A program made the translations under genes and the position numbers. A DNA stretch of 64,000 nt from Fodinibacter luteus. GTDB lineage: Bacteria > Actinomycetota > Actinomycetes > Actinomycetales > Dermatophilaceae. Below the pieces are notes generated by a model. That model was not told the DNA's origin. It saw only the letters and a list, made by a program, of their open reading frames with translations, and did no database searches. The stretch is from contig NZ_BAABGM010000016.1 in NCBI RefSeq assembly GCF_039541575.1, positions 1 through 64,000 of the forward strand, in the 5' to 3' direction. Shown here in pieces: positions 60,133-64,000 of the stretch (its first letter is position 1; every line of letters starts with the position of its first letter).

Positions 60133-60309
60133 TCGATGGTAACACAGATATATCGGTGCGATACATCGGTTTCGAGGTCGTGCCCGGCCGCCGGCCGACG
60201 GCGGATTCAGGTTTCCCCAAGGAAGGCGGTCATACTGGCCGTTGGGTCCGTGCGCTCCTCCCCGTGCGCACCGCCCCGCTCTCCTCCCCGCTCCCTCCCC
60301 GGAAGTCGC

Positions 60310-62550
60310 ATGAGTCAACGCAAGCCCCGCACCCGCGCCGAGGCCCGGCAGGCCGCTGCCGCCGAGGCGGCATCGAGCCGCTCCGGCGGCCGCCGCGCCA
60401 CGGCATCCGCATCGCCCTCGACCGGCCGCAGGTGGCTGCGCCGGGGGCTGTGGGCGGTGCTCGGGCTCGGCATCCTCGGCCTGCTCGGCCTCGGTGTCGC
60501 GTACGCGACGACCGACATCCCCGCGCCGAACGAGATCGCGACGGCCCAGGCGTCGATCGTCTACTACGCCGACGGCAAGACCGAGATGGCGCGACTGTCG
60601 GACAGCGAGGGCAACCGCGAGTCGGTGCCGCTGTCCACGGTGCCCGAGCACATGCAGAAGGCGATGCTCGCCGCGGAGGACCAGGACTTCTACCAGAACC
60701 AGGGCATCTCGCCGACGGGCATCGCCCGGGCCGTGTGGGTCGCCGTCAAGGGTGGGCAGGCGACCCAGGGCGGGTCGACGATCACCCAGCAGTACGTCAA
60801 GAACTACTTCCTCACCTCGGACCGCACGATCGAGCGCAAGGCCCGCGAGATCCTCATCGCCGTCAAGATCGACCAGCAGCAGACCAAGGACGAGATCCTC
60901 GAGAACTACCTCAACACGATCTACTACGGCCGCGGTGCGTACGGCATCCAGACGGCCGCCAAGGCCTACTTCAACAAGGACGTCTCGAAGCTGACGGTCG
61001 CCGAGAGCGCCTTCCTCGCCGCGGTCATCCGCGGGCCGTCCCTCTACGACCCCGGCCTGGGCGAGGAGCAGGTGGCCAACGCGCAGGAGCGCTCCGGCTA
61101 CATCCTCGACGCAATGGTCGAGCAGGGCTGGCTGAGCCAGGCCGACCGGGACGCCGCGACGTTCCCCGACACCTTCGTGAAGTACAAGCCGCGCTCGCAG
61201 GGCGGCACGACGGGCTACCTCGTCGAGATGGTCAAGGACGAGCTCGTCACCAAGCACAAGATCTCCGAGTCCGACATCGACCGCGGCGGCCTGCGCGTCA
61301 CCTCGACGATCGAGCGGCCCAAGCAGGCCGCGATGCAGAAGGCCATCAAGGACGAGCGGCCCGCCGAGGACGACGTCAGTGTCGGCATGGCCTCGGTCAA
61401 GCCCGGTGACGGCGCCATCGTCGCGCTCTACGGCGGGTCCGACTACGCCAAGCGCCAGCAGAACGCCGCGACCCAGGACAAGATGCAGGCCGGCTCGACC
61501 TTCAAGATCTTCACCCTCATCGCCGCGCTGCAGACCGGCGACGTCAGCCTGAGGTCCCGCTACGACGGGTCGAGCCCGCAGTACTTCGAGGAGTTCGCGT
61601 CACCCGGCGCCGACAGCGCCACCGAGCGCCGCGGCCGGGTCAAGAACTTCGGCAACGAGTCGTTCGGCCGGATCGACCTGCGCCGGGCGACCGGGAGCTC
61701 GGTGAACACCGTCTACGCCGCCCTCAACATCGAGGCGGGCCCCGAGAAGTCGATGAAGGCCGCCGAGGACGCCGGGGTCCGCAGCCCCCTCGAGCCGAAC
61801 ATGGCCAACGTGCTCGGCACCGACTACGTCACCGTCATGGACATGGTCAGCGCCTACGCGACGATCGCCGCCGAGGGGGTGCGGGCCGAGCCGTACATCG
61901 TCCAGGAGATCGGCTTCCAGGACGAGGGCGTCGCCCCGATCACCGTCGAGCCGCAGACCCAGCAGGTCTTCGACAAGGACCTCATGTCCGACGTCATCGA
62001 CGCGATGACCTACCCCGTCGAGGGCGGCACCGCCCGTTACGTCGGCCGGAACCTCGGCCGCCCGGCCGCGGGCAAGACCGGCACCTCCGAGAGCTTCCGG
62101 TCCGCCTGGTTCGACGGCTACGTCCCCCAGCTCGCGACCGCCGTCGGCCTGTACCGCAGCGGTGAGGACGGCGAGGAGCTCGCGATGGAGGACCTGCCGG
62201 AGTCGGGCGACATCACCGGCGGCACCTACCCCACGCGGATCTGGACTGCCTTCATGGAGGACGCCCTGGAGGGCGTCGACGTCGAGCAGTTCCCCGAGCC
62301 GGCGAACATCAACAAGGACGCCGCGCCCCCGCCGCCGCCGACGCGCACCCAGGCTCCCCAGCCGGCCGAGCCGACGAACGCCCCCCCGCCGACGACGAGC
62401 GCGCCCCCGGCGACGCCGACGCCGTCGGAGACCGAGACCGAGAAGGAGCCCGAGCCGGAGCCCGAGCCGTCGAAGACGAACGGCAACCCGAACCCCGGAG
62501 GGCCGAAACCGACCGGGACGATCGAACCGGTCGCCCCGGAGGACGACTGA
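60310..62550 (+). CDS. Class A penicillin-binding protein (PonA1-like)
   Basis: A bifunctional transglycosylase/transpeptidase of 746 residues. After a basic cytoplasmic N-terminus and one membrane helix (LWAVLGLGILGLLGLGVAYA) comes the GT51 domain with AAEDQDFYQNQGI and GGSTITQQYVKN. The transpeptidase domain has AGSTFKIF (active Ser, S-x-x-K), SSVNT (S-x-N) and KTGTSE (K-T-G). The C-terminal tail is Pro/Glu/Thr-rich and disordered. It synthesises and cross-links peptidoglycan. Divergent from padR. Confidence 0.95.
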   Translation: MSQRKPRTRAEARQAAAAEAASSRSGGRRATASASPSTGRRWLRRGLWAVLGLGILGLLGLGVAYATTDIPAPNEIATAQASIVYYADGKTEMARLSDSEGNRESVPLSTVPEHMQKAMLAAEDQDFYQNQGISPTGIARAVWVAVKGGQATQGGSTITQQYVKNYFLTSDRTIERKAREILIAVKIDQQQTKDEILENYLNTIYYGRGAYGIQTAAKAYFNKDVSKLTVAESAFLAAVIRGPSLYDPGLGEEQVANAQERSGYILDAMVEQGWLSQADRDAATFPDTFVKYKPRSQGGTTGYLVEMVKDELVTKHKISESDIDRGGLRVTSTIERPKQAAMQKAIKDERPAEDDVSVGMASVKPGDGAIVALYGGSDYAKRQQNAATQDKMQAGSTFKIFTLIAALQTGDVSLRSRYDGSSPQYFEEFASPGADSATERRGRVKNFGNESFGRIDLRRATGSSVNTVYAALNIEAGPEKSMKAAEDAGVRSPLEPNMANVLGTDYVTVMDMVSAYATIAAEGVRAEPYIVQEIGFQDEGVAPITVEPQTQQVFDKDLMSDVIDAMTYPVEGGTARYVGRNLGRPAAGKTGTSESFRSAWFDGYVPQLATAVGLYRSGEDGEELAMEDLPESGDITGGTYPTRIWTAFMEDALEGVDVEQFPEPANINKDAAPPPPPTRTQAPQPAEPTNAPPPTTSAPPATPTPSETETEKEPEPEPEPSKTNGNPNPGGPKPTGTIEPVAPEDD

Positions 62551-62577
62551 CGGTGGTCACCGACGTCGCCGCGGTGC

Positions 62578-63963
62578 GTGGACGCCGCGCCTGAGCCGGT
62601 CCTGCCCCCGGGCCTGACCACCGCCCTCGGTGGTCCCCGGGGGCGTCGGCTGCGTCCCTCGGGTGGCGGCCCGCTCGCGGCGCTCGCGCCAGTCGTCCTG
62701 CTGCTCGCGCTGCCCCTGGCGACGGCGCTGCTGCGGCAGGCCGGGTGCCTCGGGACCGGCTGGCGCGGGGGGACGCCGGTGTGGCGGCAGTGCGCCTCCC
62801 CCCTCGTGGAGTCGTTGCCGGCCGCCGACCTCGGGCGGGGCCTCGCGGCCTACCTCACCGGGGCGGTCCGACTCGACGAGCCGGCGCTGTCGGGAGCGGT
62901 CACCGCCCTGCTCGCCGGGCTGGCGCCCGGTGGCGGCACCACGCAGCAGCGGTGGTTCCTCGCCCTGTGGGTCGTGCTCGTCGCACTCGTCCTCGCCGGG
63001 CTCGTCGTCGCCGTGGGAACCGTGCGCGACCACCCGCGCGCCGACCCGGTCGCCCTCGCCCTGTCACCGGTGCTCGCCCTCACGGTGCTCCTGTCCTCCG
63101 AGCTCGTGCCGCTCGCGTTCGCGGTGCTCACGCTGTGGGCCTGGACGCACGCCCGGGTGCGCCTCGCGGGCGTCGCCGGCGGTCTCGCGCTGCTCGCCGG
63201 CCCGGTGTCGGCGCTCGTCCTGCTGGCCGCGGCGCTGCTGCCCGCCCCGGGTGGCCGGGCGGTCGTGCGCCGCCTGCTCGGCACGGCGGCCGTGACCGCC
63301 CTCGCCGTCGCGGTGCCGGTGGCCCTGCTCGACGTCGGCACCCTCGCCCGCCCGTATGCCGCGTGGTCGGGTGCCGGGGCGGGCCCGGGGTCACCGTGGT
63401 ACCTCTTCACGCTGGCCGGCCTGCCGGTGCGCCCCGGTCACGTCGCCGTCATCGCCGGGCTGGGCTGGGTGCTCGCCGCGGCCCTCGTCGTCGTGCTCTC
63501 CCGGCGTCGGCCCCGCCCGGTCGTCGCGGCGGCCGCGCTCGTCGGGGTCGCGGCCGTGCTCATGACGGCTCCCTCGTTCCCCCCGTACGCCGCGATCTGG
63601 GTCGTCCCCTTCGTCGCCCTCGTCGGGGTGCGGTGGCGCGACCACCTCGTCTGGGCGCTCGCCGAGGCGGTTCACGCGGTGGCGCTCTTCGGGCACCTCA
63701 CCGCGCAGACCGACCCCACCCACGGGCTGCCGGCGGGGTGGTACGCCCTCGCGCTCGTGCTGCGGCTCGTGGCCGTCGGGTGGGTCGCCCGGCAGGCGTG
63801 GGTGTCGGGAGGCCTGCCGGATGCCGTGCCTCGCCCCTTCGCGAGTTGGGGGGATCCCGCCGCGGCCGGTACCCTGAGCAGGTTGCCCTCTGAGCGGCCT
63901 GTGGACAACTCCCCGGGCCCTGTCGGCAGCAGTGCATACCCTCCTGTCACGGAAGGACCGTGA
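62578..63963 (+). CDS. Polytopic membrane protein, GT87/DUF2029-like
   Basis: A 461-residue integral membrane protein with roughly 9-11 hydrophobic segments. It starts with a Pro/Gly/Arg-rich N-terminus, and the first helix is LAPVVLLLALPLATALL. The motif level is weak, but position after the ponA1-like gene and before rpsF equals mycobacterial Rv0051, a polyprenyl-phosphate-mannose-type mannosyltransferase relative (GT87). Function as a lipid-linked sugar transferase is inferred from synteny. GTG 62578 has no clear ribosome-binding site. The end runs to about 30 nt before the rpsF start. Confidence 0.75.
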   Translation: MDAAPEPVLPPGLTTALGGPRGRRLRPSGGGPLAALAPVVLLLALPLATALLRQAGCLGTGWRGGTPVWRQCASPLVESLPAADLGRGLAAYLTGAVRLDEPALSGAVTALLAGLAPGGGTTQQRWFLALWVVLVALVLAGLVVAVGTVRDHPRADPVALALSPVLALTVLLSSELVPLAFAVLTLWAWTHARVRLAGVAGGLALLAGPVSALVLLAAALLPAPGGRAVVRRLLGTAAVTALAVAVPVALLDVGTLARPYAAWSGAGAGPGSPWYLFTLAGLPVRPGHVAVIAGLGWVLAAALVVVLSRRRPRPVVAAAALVGVAAVLMTAPSFPPYAAIWVVPFVALVGVRWRDHLVWALAEAVHAVALFGHLTAQTDPTHGLPAGWYALALVLRLVAVGWVARQAWVSGGLPDAVPRPFASWGDPAAAGTLSRLPSERPVDNSPGPVGSSAYPPVTEGP

Positions 63964-63994
63964 CCGCCACAGACCAAAGGAGGCGGGTTAACGC

Positions 63995-64000
63995 ATGCGT
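63995..64000 (+). CDS. rpsF: Probable start of rpsF (30S ribosomal protein S6), cut by the window end
   Basis: Only ATG-CGT (Met-Arg) is inside the window, preceded by the strong Shine-Dalgarno AAAGGAGG at 63976-63983. The gene order PBP, GT87-like protein, rpsF is usual in actinobacteria, and bS6 proteins begin Met-Arg. It cannot be confirmed from two codons. Confidence 0.45.

Overview
The window is high-GC actinobacterial chromosome carrying the replication origin. Gene order and protein content (dnaA-dnaN-gnd-recF-DUF721-gyrB-gyrA-DUF3566-tRNA-Ile-tRNA-Ala on one side; rpmH-rnpA-yidD-yidC-jag-rsmG-parA-parB and a trxA-trxB-anti-sigma-sigM-murJ-NUDIX-pcnA block on the other) match Micrococcales. 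An Intrasporangiaceae-type organism (Janibacter/Knoellia/Terrabacter relatives) is my inference from style, not a search result. Genes left of oriC (about 38.1-38.75 kb) lie mainly on the minus strand and those just right of it mainly on the plus strand, so most core genes run with replication.

Layout. (1) 0.4-7.9 kb: a compact, lower-GC, same-strand set of five genes abutting the 3' end of tRNA-Ala. It encodes a phosphoribosyltransferase-like protein, a P-loop AAA/ORC-CDC6-like NTPase, an unrecognised two-part Rossmann-like protein, an SIS+HAD fusion and a PfkB-family kinase. I read it as a horizontally acquired conflict/defence or nucleotide-sugar-modifying system, and it is the best candidate for something undescribed. 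(2) 8.0-14.3 kb: tRNA-Ala(TGC), a DLW-39 micro-gene, tRNA-Ile(GAT), a DUF3566 membrane protein, gyrA and gyrB. (3) 14.5-33.8 kb: an accessory block between gyrB and recF/DUF721, neighbours that are normally adjacent. It holds a thioesterase, an M4 protease, a full phenol meta-cleavage pathway (multicomponent phenol hydroxylase, catechol 2,3-dioxygenase with its ferredoxin, and the 4-oxalocrotonate branch to pyruvate and acetyl-CoA), two divergent IclR regulators, a GH32 enzyme and an enoyl-CoA hydratase. (4) 33.9-41 kb: DUF721, recF, gnd, dnaN, oriC, dnaA, rpmH, rnpA. (5) 41-47.7 kb: yidD, yidC, jag, rsmG, a 1.1-kb gene-free stretch with parS sites, parA, parB. (6) 47.8-58.2 kb: trxA/trxB, sigM with its anti-sigma factor, a pseudokinase, murJ, a NUDIX hydrolase, and divergent pcnA and PP2C. 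(7) 58.3-64 kb: ino1, a PadR regulator, a class A PBP, a GT87-like membrane protein and the likely first codons of rpsF.

How the parts work together. Phenol is hydroxylated by the DmpLMNOP-type complex. Catechol is opened by the extradiol dioxygenase, kept active by its XylT-type ferredoxin, and the semialdehyde is processed by DmpC-I-H-E-G-F. Three copies of one inverted repeat (CGTTCC-N7-GGAACG) sit before the upper operon, before the lower operon and between the two iclR genes. This suggests one IclR regulon controls the pathway. parS sites near oriC serve ParAB segregation. Long perfect palindromes close several transcription units.
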